DNA from: DTU024 sp964518875
Lineage (GTDB): Bacteria; Bacillota; Clostridia; Christensenellales; Aristaeellaceae
Direction: 5' to 3'
DNA: 28,348 bases
NCBI GenBank assembly: GCA_964518875.1
Contig: CAZFHI010000024.1
Span: 1-28,348, forward strand
The notes beneath the pieces are model-generated. The model was not told the origin of the DNA. It saw only the letters and a list, made by a program, of their open reading frames with translations, and made no database searches. A program made the translations under genes and the position numbers. Below, one piece after another: positions 22,617 to 28,348 of this stretch (positions within the stretch are counted from its first letter, which is position 1; every line of letters starts with the position of its first letter).

Positions 22617-22659
22617 AAAAGGGCATCGTTATGTCTTTTCCCACAACAAATGCCCTTTT
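22617..22659 (-). terminator. Intrinsic terminator or attenuator between livJ and livH
   Basis: Reading on the minus strand, AAAAGGGCAT and ATGCCCTTTT form a 10-bp stem (22650-22659 with 22617-22626) around a 23-base loop, followed by a run of T. It begins 24 bases after the livJ stop. It would reduce read-through into livH, giving more binding protein than transporter, as is common for such operons. Confidence 0.8.
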
Positions 22660-22682
22660 CATATACTTTTTACGCAGGTATA

Positions 22683-23813
22683 TCAGGGATCTACCTTCTC
22701 AATAAAAACCTTGTTTCCGTTTTCATCAAAGCCCGTGAAGAAAGCGCTCTTAATGGGGTCGTTATGGTCGTCGAAAGTTATGTTGCCGGTAACGCCCTGT
22801 ACGTTTGTTTCTTTCATGGCGGCTATTATAGCGTTAGGCTCTAAGGAATCCGCTTTTTCAATGGCCTTTGTAAGCACTAAGGCAGCGTCGTAAGCCGTGG
22901 CTGAAAAAGCAAGCGACGACTTTTCTCCGTATTTTGCTTCATAGCCTGTAAGGAACTTTTGCGCAGCTTCGCTGCCTGCGTCGTTGCTGAAGTGGTCTGA
23001 ATAGACGATGTTTTTAAGCAGCGAGTAGTCGCCTATTGCGTCGGTTACGTTCGATATGCCGTCCGCTCCGTAGAATGGAACGTCAAGGCCTATTTCATTT
23101 GACTGCTTAATTATGTATGCGGCGGGTGCTCCGTAGTAAGGCAGGAACACCGCGTTTGGGTTTGCATTCTTAATGTTTGTAAGCTGGGATTTAAAATCCA
23201 CGTCTGAAAAAGCGGCGGATTCGGTTACGACTATGTTTAAGCCGAGTTTTTCGCATTCGGACACAAAGGAATTATAAAGACCTGTTGAGTATTCGTCGCC
23301 AACGTCGTAAAGAACGCCTATTTTATTTACGTTCTTGGAATTCATATAACGCGCAATCATAACGGCCTGGAAGGGATCTATGAAGCAGGTTCTGAACACG
23401 TTGGGACGGTCGGTAGTTATTTCGTACGCGGTTGAAGAAGCGGATATCATCGGGAAACCGTCTTCCGCCGCGCTTACTGCGACAGCCTTTGTAACGTTTG
23501 TAAGAACCGCGCCTATGATCGCCGCAACGCCTTCGTTTTCAACAAGGCGGTAGTAGGCCGCCTGGCCGACTCCGGGGTCGCCCTGGCTGTCTATCCATAC
23601 CATTTCGACCTTTTTGCCGTTTATGCCTCCGGCATTGTTTAGCTCGTCTATGTAGAGATCAACGCCGTTTTTTACCGCTAATCCATAGGTTGCTTCGGGG
23701 CCAGTAAGTACGCCGATGCCGCCTATCTTAATAATTTCCTCATCGGCGGGCGCGCTGATAACAGCGAACAGCACAATAGACGTCGCAAGTAGTAGTAACA
23801 GTGTTTTTTTCAT
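22683..23813 (-). CDS. livJ: Branched-chain amino acid ABC transporter substrate-binding protein
   Basis: Extracellular type-I periplasmic-binding-fold receptor that delivers leucine, isoleucine or valine (or a related amino acid) to LivHM. Seen: a signal peptide of about 23 residues with K2-K3, a hydrophobic core and a likely signal-peptidase I site after A-P-A23, then IKIGGIGVLTGPEATYG, GGINGKKVEMVWIDSQGDP near 63-81, and AAIIGAVLTNVTKAVAVSA near 97-115. Length 376, typical. There is no cysteine at the end of the signal peptide, so it is not a standard lipoprotein, which is unusual for a Gram-positive importer. It has its own promoter and a strong AGGAGG 8 bases before the ATG, and heads the liv operon. 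Confidence 0.95.
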   Translation of the reverse strand: MKKTLLLLLATSIVLFAVISAPADEEIIKIGGIGVLTGPEATYGLAVKNGVDLYIDELNNAGGINGKKVEMVWIDSQGDPGVGQAAYYRLVENEGVAAIIGAVLTNVTKAVAVSAAEDGFPMISASSTAYEITTDRPNVFRTCFIDPFQAVMIARYMNSKNVNKIGVLYDVGDEYSTGLYNSFVSECEKLGLNIVVTESAAFSDVDFKSQLTNIKNANPNAVFLPYYGAPAAYIIKQSNEIGLDVPFYGADGISNVTDAIGDYSLLKNIVYSDHFSNDAGSEAAQKFLTGYEAKYGEKSSLAFSATAYDAALVLTKAIEKADSLEPNAIIAAMKETNVQGVTGNITFDDHNDPIKSAFFTGFDENGNKVFIEKVDP

Positions 23814-23865
23814 CGGACATACCTCCTTTTTTTATGACTGGTTTTTTTTATTCCAGTATTGAGTC

Positions 23866-23894
23866 ATAATACAGCATAAGAAATAATTATGCAA
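23866..23894 (-). promoter_or_regulatory. Promoter of the liv operon
   Basis: On the minus strand, TTGCAT (23889-23894), a 17-bp spacer and TATTAT (23866-23871). A small hairpin (ACTGG/CCAGT, 23837-23841 with 23853-23857) lies in the leader before the livJ RBS; no known riboswitch is recognisable. Confidence 0.7.
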
Positions 23895-23949
23895 TAGCAA
23901 TGCCCATGGCTTTATGTACTTAAATTGTTTTATATGTTTACAGCCGCGC

Positions 23950-23979
23950 TTGACACGGGGTTTGCTTTATACATAGAAT
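23950..23979 (+). promoter_or_regulatory. Promoter of the Cof-type phosphatase gene
   Basis: Perfect TTGACA at 23950-23955, an 18-bp spacer and TAGAAT at 23974-23979. It is divergent from the liv promoter. Confidence 0.8.
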
Positions 23980-24007
23980 ATAGGCAGTATGTTTGGGAGG
24001 CGGTATC

Positions 24008-24832
24008 GTGATAAAGCTTGCAGCACTTGATATGGACGGCACTCTGCTTAACAGCAGGTCTGAAATAAGCAAATTTTCATTGGAAACAATAAAAAAAGCC
24101 CAGAGCCTTGGGCTCAGGATAGCCATATGCACGGGACGTTTCCCTGAAAACATAAAAATCATGCTTGACGATATAAACGCGCGCTGCGATATAATAGCCT
24201 TAAACGGCGCCGTGGTGGATACGGACGGAAAAAGAATACACCAGATGTTCATGCCTGAAGAAACGGGCGTAAATATTTTTGAGACGCTTGAAAAGCATGA
24301 CGCCGACTATGTTATGTTTATGGACCATAAGGTGATTACGCGCAAAGAAAACACCATGTATCACGCTGAAGCGGAATACGGCGAAAGACTAAAAGCCCAT
24401 TACGGCGTGAAATTTGAAAGAGGCTTCGACGCGGCGGAAAAGGCGGTTAAAGAAGGCGTGTCAAAGTTTTTTGTGTTTGACACGAAAGACGCTCTTAAGC
24501 TTGACAGGCTGTATGAAAAAGCTGGAACCGTAAGCGGCGTCGACGTTACGCGCTCAGGCCCGTATAACTTTGAAGTTATGCCTAAAGGCATGGGGAAGGG
24601 AGTAGGCCTTAAGAAGCTTGCCGAGTATTATAATATTCCTCTTGAAGAAACCATGGCGGTAGGCGATCAGGAAAACGATCTGACTATGATAGAAGCGGCG
24701 GGCTTAGGCGTAGCCATGGGCAACGCCATTGAACAGATAAAAGCTGAAGCGGACCTTGTAACAGACACCAACGATAACGACGGAGCCGCGAAAGCCATAC
24801 TGCGCTACGCGCTTCAATCAGAAGTCATATAA
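24008..24832 (+). CDS. Cof-type HAD-IIB phosphatase
   Basis: Soluble sugar-phosphate or nucleotide phosphatase of the Cof/YidA group. The start is GTG at 24008, because GGGAGG (23995-24000) is 7 bases upstream; the in-frame TTG at 23993 overlaps that RBS. Seen with this start (274 residues): motif I D8-M-D10-G-T-L-L, motif II AICTGR near 43-48, a long C2-type cap, a lysine in the GKGVGLKKLAEYYNI stretch near 200-215, motif IV GDQENDLTMIEAAG. All catalytic residues are present. Substrate specificity in this family is broad and cannot be inferred. It has its own promoter, and its 3' end overlaps yigZ by 19 bases. Confidence 0.93.
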   Translation: MIKLAALDMDGTLLNSRSEISKFSLETIKKAQSLGLRIAICTGRFPENIKIMLDDINARCDIIALNGAVVDTDGKRIHQMFMPEETGVNIFETLEKHDADYVMFMDHKVITRKENTMYHAEAEYGERLKAHYGVKFERGFDAAEKAVKEGVSKFFVFDTKDALKLDRLYEKAGTVSGVDVTRSGPYNFEVMPKGMGKGVGLKKLAEYYNIPLEETMAVGDQENDLTMIEAAGLGVAMGNAIEQIKAEADLVTDTNDNDGAAKAILRYALQSEVI

Positions 24833-25467
24833 TAAACAAAAGGATCGCTTATAATGCAGTCCGGCTCGTTATTTATAACGCCTTGAACGGACAGCATAAC
24901 ATCGTCCATATCTTCGTCCTTTATAATTATTTCCGCTAAAACGGACGCTCCGTATTCTTCTTTTTCTATTTTTACACGCTTGTCCTGGTTAAAATTATAT
25001 TTAACCTTATCCCAAACTGAATATTGAAAATTAAAAATAATGCGCCTGCAAAGCTGCATTGTTATAATTTCAGCGCCGCTTATAGCAAGCGACGCGCTTT
25101 TTGAATAGGCGCGCACAAGACCTCCAGCGCCAAGCAGTATGCCGCCAAAATATCTCGTAACTACAACGCATACGTTTACAAGTTGATTGCTTTGCAAAAC
25201 GTTAATTATAGGCATTCCCGCGGTTCCCTGCGGTTCTCCGTCGTCGCTGAAGCGCATAATGCCGGCGTTTGCGCCGATAATATAGGCGTAGCAGTTGTGC
25301 GTAGCCTGGATATGCTGTTTTTTTATTTTTTCAATAAAAGACTTTGCCGCTTCCTCATCAGGGCATGGCATTGCATGCCCTATGAAGCGGCTTTTTTTAA
25401 TCACAATTTCTTCTTCCGAAGTATCTAAAATTGTTTTATACGGCTTTACCGCATTATTATTCTGCAA
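24814..25467 (-). CDS. yigZ: YigZ/IMPACT family protein (UPF0029)
   Basis: Conserved cytoplasmic protein of the YigZ/YvyE/IMPACT family; the role is poorly defined, with links to translation control in eukaryotic IMPACT. Seen: KKSRFIGHA at 24-32, ATHNCYAYIIG near 55-65, RFSDDGEPQGTAGMPI at 72-87 and VVVTRYFGGILLGAGGLVRAYS near 101-122, all family signatures. Length 217, normal. The start is TTG at 25467, the only start that keeps the family N-terminus; the RBS is weak and the gene overlaps the tyrS end by 22 bases, so it is probably translated by coupling. It is last in the tyrosine T-box operon. Confidence 0.92.
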   Translation of the reverse strand: MQNNNAVKPYKTILDTSEEEIVIKKSRFIGHAMPCPDEEAAKSFIEKIKKQHIQATHNCYAYIIGANAGIMRFSDDGEPQGTAGMPIINVLQSNQLVNVCVVVTRYFGGILLGAGGLVRAYSKSASLAISGAEIITMQLCRRIIFNFQYSVWDKVKYNFNQDKRVKIEKEEYGASVLAEIIIKDEDMDDVMLSVQGVINNEPDCIISDPFVYYMTSD

Positions 25468-26672
25468 TGATTTTTCTTTCCTCTGCGCAGCATAAGCCCG
25501 TCTTCTTTCTTTATATCCTTTTCTTCTATTCTTAAGCCTATATCCGTAACCCTTTCGCCGTCTATGTAAACGGCGCCCTGGGCGATCATCTTACGCGCGT
25601 CGCTCTTTGAAGCGCACAGCCCGCAAAGGCTTAATATGTTTATAAGCCTGTTATCTTCTTCCAACTGGTTAACGGTTATTGCAAACGTAGGCACGTCCTC
25701 AAGGCTTCCGTCCTTTTCAAACAGAGCGGCGGACGCTATCTGAGCTTTTTCCGCTTCTTTTTCGCCGTGAACAAGTTTGGTGCATTCATATGCCAAAACT
25801 TTTTTGGCTTCGTTTATTTCGCTGCCTTTAAGAGCGCTTAATTTTCTTACCTCGTCCATAGGCAGGAACGTAAGCATGGACAGGCATTTCTGCACGTCAG
25901 CATCCGCTATATTTCTCCAGTACTGGTAGAACTCGTATGGGGAGCACAGGTCGGCGTCAAGCCAAAGCGCGCCTTTTTCTGTCTTGCCCATCTTAGTGCC
26001 TTCGCTTGTAAGAAGCAGATTAAACGTGCACGCAAAGGCGGATTTCTGCTCTTTTCTTCTTATAAGGTCGGCGCCTGCGAGCATATTGCTCCACTGGTCG
26101 TCCCCGCCCATCTGAAGCGTGCAGTTGTATTTTTTAAAGAGCATCAAAAAGTCGTACGCCTGCATAAGCATATAGTTAAATTCAAGGAACGTTAGCCCGC
26201 GCTCGTAGCGCTGCTTATAGCATTCCGCAGCCAGCATGCGGTTTACTGAAAAGCTGGCGCCTATTTCGCGCAGAAAATTAAGGTAATTAAGGTTGGTAAG
26301 CCAGTCAGCGTTGTTTGCTATAATTGCGGCGCCGTTATCGAAGCTTATAAAACGTGAAAGCTGCTTTTTAATACCATTTGCGTTTTTCTGTATGGTTTCA
26401 ACTGTCATCATCTTTCTTAAATCGGTTTTGCCCGAAGGGTCGCCTATCATGGCGGTGCCTCCGCCAACCAGCGCTATCGGCCTGTGCCCCGCCTTCTGCA
26501 TATGCGCCATAGCTAAAATAGGTATGAAGTGGCCAAAATGCAGGCTGTCCGCAGTAGGGTCAAAGCCTACATAAAAGGTGGTGGGTTCCCTTTCAAGCTG
26601 CTTGTAAAGCTCGTCTTCATAGGTTACCTGCGCAATAAAACCGCGTTCTTTTAAAGTATCAAGTATATGCAT
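25446..26672 (-). CDS. tyrS: Tyrosyl-tRNA synthetase
   Basis: Charges tRNA-Tyr. I start it at ATG 26672 (MHILDTLKERG), where AAGGAG lies 6 bases upstream; an in-frame TTG at 26693 lies inside the preceding gene. Seen with this start (408 residues): class-I signature H45-F-G-H48, GGTAMIGDPSGKT at 71-83, the tyrosine-specific YMLMQAYDF near 167-175, QMGGDDQW at 187-194, KMSKS-equivalent K-M-G-K-T at 227-231, and a C-terminal S4 RNA-binding domain at about 345-405. The SD overlaps the stop codon of the aminotransferase gene. Expression should follow the upstream T-box, whose specifier codon is UAC for Tyr. Confidence 0.96.
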   Translation of the reverse strand: MHILDTLKERGFIAQVTYEDELYKQLEREPTTFYVGFDPTADSLHFGHFIPILAMAHMQKAGHRPIALVGGGTAMIGDPSGKTDLRKMMTVETIQKNANGIKKQLSRFISFDNGAAIIANNADWLTNLNYLNFLREIGASFSVNRMLAAECYKQRYERGLTFLEFNYMLMQAYDFLMLFKKYNCTLQMGGDDQWSNMLAGADLIRRKEQKSAFACTFNLLLTSEGTKMGKTEKGALWLDADLCSPYEFYQYWRNIADADVQKCLSMLTFLPMDEVRKLSALKGSEINEAKKVLAYECTKLVHGEKEAEKAQIASAALFEKDGSLEDVPTFAITVNQLEEDNRLINILSLCGLCASKSDARKMIAQGAVYIDGERVTDIGLRIEEKDIKKEDGLMLRRGKKNHCRIIMR

Positions 26673-26682
26673 TTCATTCTCC

Positions 26683-27858
26683 TTATTTATCAAATACTTC
26701 TTTTAATATATTCATGCCTTTTTGTATAGTCGCTATTTCGGCGTTTGAATAGTTAAGCCTGAATGTGTTTTCGTGGCCGCCGTTTGGATAAAACGTAGTT
26801 CCGGGCACAAACGCCACGCCTTTTTCAACAACCTTATTAAAATAATCTTTAATGTTTTTTCCTTCTTCAATCTGCGCGAAAATAAACAACCCTCCGGTAG
26901 GTTTGGTGTATTTTGTTATAGCCTTTATATTTTCAAGGCCTGAAACCATGGTTTTAAGCTGCTCGCTGTAAACGCTGCATGCGCGCTCCACAAAGCCCTT
27001 TAACAAGCCGCGGTTTAAAACCTCTGCGACTATCGCCTGATTTAAATTAGGCGTATGCAAATCTGCAGACTGCTTGCATATGGTAAGCTTTCTTATAAGC
27101 TTGCTGTCCGCAACTATAAACCCTACGCGAAGGCCGGGGGAAATGACCTTTGAAAAGCTTCCCAAAAACGCTACCCATCCGTCTTTATCGAAAGATTTTA
27201 TAGTAGGCATGTTTTCTCCGCTGTAACGCAGGGAATGGTATGGGTCGTCTTCAGCGACAATCATTTTATATCTGGCGGCCATTTCAGCTATTGCCTTCCT
27301 GCGCTCCACGCTCATGGTAATTCCGGTGGGGTTCTGGAAGGTAGGTATGGTATAAAGCATTTTAGGCTTGTACTGCTTAATTTTTTTCTCAAGATCGTCC
27401 GGCAGTATGCCGTCATCGTCGCTTTCAAGCGGCACTATGTTGGGCTCAAATATTCTCAGGCACTGTATATTTCCAATAAAAGTAGGGTTTTCCACAAGCA
27501 CTGTGTCGCCAGGGTTAATGCATGTTTTGCAAAGCAAATCCATCGCCTGCGTAGAACCGGTTACAGGAAGAATCTCATTTTCAGCGGCGTTTATGCCGAA
27601 CTCCTCTTTTACATAACCTGCAAGCGCTTCTATTAAAGGCGGATAGCCTTCGGTGCGGCCGTACTGCAAAAGCTGCTTGCCGTTGTTTAAGAGCAGGTCA
27701 TGGGCGATTTCTGCCACTTCTTTATCGGGGAGAGCAAAATTGCCGGGGTTCCCGCCGGCAAAAGAAATCATGCCGGGCTTTGACGTCAACTTGAAAAGCT
27801 CTCTTATCGCAGAGCCTGTAATAGGCTCCATACGTTTCGCAAAAGATATGTCTGCCAT
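26683..27858 (-). CDS. PLP-dependent class I/II aminotransferase, probably aromatic
   Basis: Fold-type I PLP aminotransferase of the MocR-like/LysN (2-aminoadipate) subgroup, acting in the cytoplasm. Seen: FAGGNPGNFALP near 33-44, QYGRTEGYPPLI near 65-76, GSTQAMDL at 101-108, TFQNPTG with Asn176, EDDPY near 203-207, PLP-binding Lys237 in GSFSK, a partner Arg in GLRVGF, and carboxylate-binding Arg in FRLNY near the C-terminus. Length 391, normal. The AGGAGG RBS lies 6 bases before the ATG. Families alone allow 2-aminoadipate, aspartate, aromatic or branched substrates, but the tyrosine-specific T-box and the downstream tyrS argue for tyrosine or phenylalanine metabolism; that is inference. Confidence 0.92.
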   Translation of the reverse strand: MADISFAKRMEPITGSAIRELFKLTSKPGMISFAGGNPGNFALPDKEVAEIAHDLLLNNGKQLLQYGRTEGYPPLIEALAGYVKEEFGINAAENEILPVTGSTQAMDLLCKTCINPGDTVLVENPTFIGNIQCLRIFEPNIVPLESDDDGILPDDLEKKIKQYKPKMLYTIPTFQNPTGITMSVERRKAIAEMAARYKMIVAEDDPYHSLRYSGENMPTIKSFDKDGWVAFLGSFSKVISPGLRVGFIVADSKLIRKLTICKQSADLHTPNLNQAIVAEVLNRGLLKGFVERACSVYSEQLKTMVSGLENIKAITKYTKPTGGLFIFAQIEEGKNIKDYFNKVVEKGVAFVPGTTFYPNGGHENTFRLNYSNAEIATIQKGMNILKEVFDK

Positions 27859-27868
27859 ATTTCCTCCT

Positions 27869-27902
27869 AAAAAAAGCCTTCTTCAGAATATCTGAGGAAG
27901 GC
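27869..27902 (-). terminator. T-box-controlled terminator
   Basis: On the minus strand a GCCTTC...GAAGGC hairpin with an inner TCAG/CTGA helix (27876-27902) is followed by seven T (27869-27875). The 5' part of the hairpin is also the 3' arm of the antiterminator, so the two structures exclude each other. Confidence 0.95.
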
Positions 27903-28102
27903 GAATTGTCGCGGTACCACTTCCAGTTCAGTGCAAAAACACCCTTGTGGAGCAAGTCCTGCGCTATAAGCGGCGCGCCGCCAGACACCTACTAACGTTC
28001 AATGCTGTGCTCCGAGACGTATTCGGCCGCGTTTTCTGCGCCCTCGCACCTTCCGGGCGCTCTCTTAAAAGAAAAGTACGGCTTACTCTTTCTCTTCATC
28101 GC
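27903..28102 (-). ncRNA. Tyrosine-specific T-box leader
   Basis: Seen on the minus strand: an AGUA-type loop-E segment near the 5' end, AGAGAG followed by a 6-bp distal helix (28055-28060 with 28038-28043) whose loop holds GGTGCGA, then GAA followed by specifier codon UAC (28021-28019) for Tyr. Next comes the T-box core GTGGTACCGCG (27920-27910). Its TGGT can pair with the ACCA end of uncharged tRNA-Tyr. GGAAG (27924-27920) can pair with CTTCC (27900-27896), and GCG with CGC, forming the antiterminator. When tRNA-Tyr is uncharged, the aminotransferase-tyrS-yigZ operon is read. Confidence 0.95.
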
Positions 28103-28108
28103 GAAACG

Positions 28109-28138
28109 ATTATAGCAACGCAAAACGCATAATGTCAA
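28109..28138 (-). promoter_or_regulatory. Consensus promoter of the T-box operon
   Basis: On the minus strand, perfect TTGACA (28133-28138), an 18-bp spacer and perfect TATAAT (28109-28114), the strongest match in the window. High basal transcription suits control by attenuation. Confidence 0.93.
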
Positions 28139-28170
28139 GTTTAACGCAAAGAACGGCTTTAAAATCAAGT

Positions 28171-28199
28171 TTGCTTGCCGTTAACCGCTATGCTATAAT
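28171..28199 (+). promoter_or_regulatory. Extended -10 promoter, rightward, at the window edge
   Basis: TTGCTT at 28171-28176, a 17-bp spacer and TGC-TATAAT (28191-28199), an extended -10. It drives whatever begins at 28265. Confidence 0.8.
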
Positions 28200-28233
28200 A
28201 AATTGAATTTTCATTAAAAATTAAGCGGTTAAC
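28180..28233. repeat. 10-bp inverted repeat straddling the rightward -10 element
   Basis: GTTAACCGCT at 28180-28189 is the exact reverse complement of AGCGGTTAAC at 28224-28233. The 34-base interval contains the TATAAT and the expected transcription start. It could be an operator with two half-sites. Confidence 0.75.
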
Positions 28234-28264
28234 AGGCAAAATATTTATAGAAAGGGGTATTTTT

Positions 28265-28312
28265 ATGAATAAGGAAATAGATATATCAGGAGTAGTGTAC
28301 ATTTGTCAATGA
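28265..28312 (+). CDS. 15-codon reading frame with good RBS, truncated gene or leader peptide
   Basis: The ATG at 28265 follows AAAGGGG (28251-28257) with 7-base spacing and lies about 60 bases downstream of a strong promoter, so translation probably starts here. It encodes MNKEIDISGVVYICQ and stops at TGA (28310-28312). It may be a gene cut by an insertion or frameshift, a leader peptide, or an out-of-frame artefact of the window end. The bases after TGT at 28304 could be the end of an insertion sequence, but nothing here proves that. Confidence 0.4.
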   Translation: MNKEIDISGVVYICQ

Positions 28313-28348
28313 TGTGAGACCGAGTTAAAGATAAAACGACGGTCTGTA

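Noticed and set aside
27722..27988. 88-codon minus-strand frame across the T-box leader
   Set aside because: It overlaps the terminator, the antiterminator and the aminotransferase start; the RNA structure explains the sequence better.
28310..28348. TGA at 28310 as a recoded codon (selenocysteine or sense), since the frame stays open to the window end as Cys-Glu-Thr-Glu
   Set aside because: Only 12 codons follow, which is easily chance; TGA ends many clear genes here (recF, secD, livJ), and no SECIS-like hairpin can be judged in so little sequence.

Overview
The window reads as chromosomal DNA from a Clostridia-like member of the Bacillota. The evidence is the block secD-secF-recJ-rel-dtd-MBL hydrolase-hemZ, a SAM-I (S-box) riboswitch on metK, a tyrosine T-box leader on an aminotransferase-tyrS operon, consensus sigma-A-type promoters and strong AGGAGG ribosome binding sites. 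Genus cannot be fixed from the sequence alone. Gene density is high, TGA is used as a normal stop, and I saw no tRNA, rRNA, CRISPR array or complete mobile element.

Region 1 (1-2302): a MalK/UgpC/MsmX-type sugar ABC ATPase with its own promoter and terminator. It is followed by a 662-bp AT-rich gap carrying three perfect DnaA boxes in one orientation, then a small unrecognised membrane or lipoprotein gene with a near-consensus promoter. The gap looks like an origin or another DnaA-binding locus, although no dnaA or dnaN is in view.

Region 2 (2353-11355, + strand): secD- and secF-like genes that are both divergent, then recJ, a bifunctional rel ((p)ppGpp synthetase/hydrolase), dtd, a glyoxalase-II-like hydrolase and hemZ. 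Protein export, DNA repair, the stringent response, tRNA proofreading and porphyrin-type radical SAM chemistry are tightly packed, with overlaps or gaps of a few bases in most places. A VanY-type D,D-carboxypeptidase (- strand) overlaps the 3' end of hemZ.

Region 3 (12482-15346, + strand): two HAD phosphatases, rlmH and recF. Here recF lies apart from dnaA/dnaN/gyrB. Convergent to it is a lysC (aspartate kinase) unit whose second gene encodes a kinase-fold protein lacking the usual metal-binding Asp.

Region 4 (17516-18991): lysC and metK are divergent, each with a clear promoter. The metK leader is a SAM-I riboswitch in which antiterminator and terminator pairings can be traced base by base. 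The aspartate-to-methionine-to-SAM theme links the two genes.

Region 5 (19122-23813, - strand): a branched-chain amino acid ABC operon livJ-livH-livM/G-livF. The LivM permease and LivG ATPase are one fused protein. An intrinsic terminator or attenuator lies after livJ, and LivJ lacks a lipobox.

Region 6 (24008-28348): a Cof-type HAD phosphatase converges on a T-box(Tyr)-aminotransferase-tyrS-yigZ operon. At the right edge a strong rightward promoter, straddled by a 10-bp inverted repeat, leads into a gene that stops after 15 codons; this may be a truncated gene or an insertion boundary.
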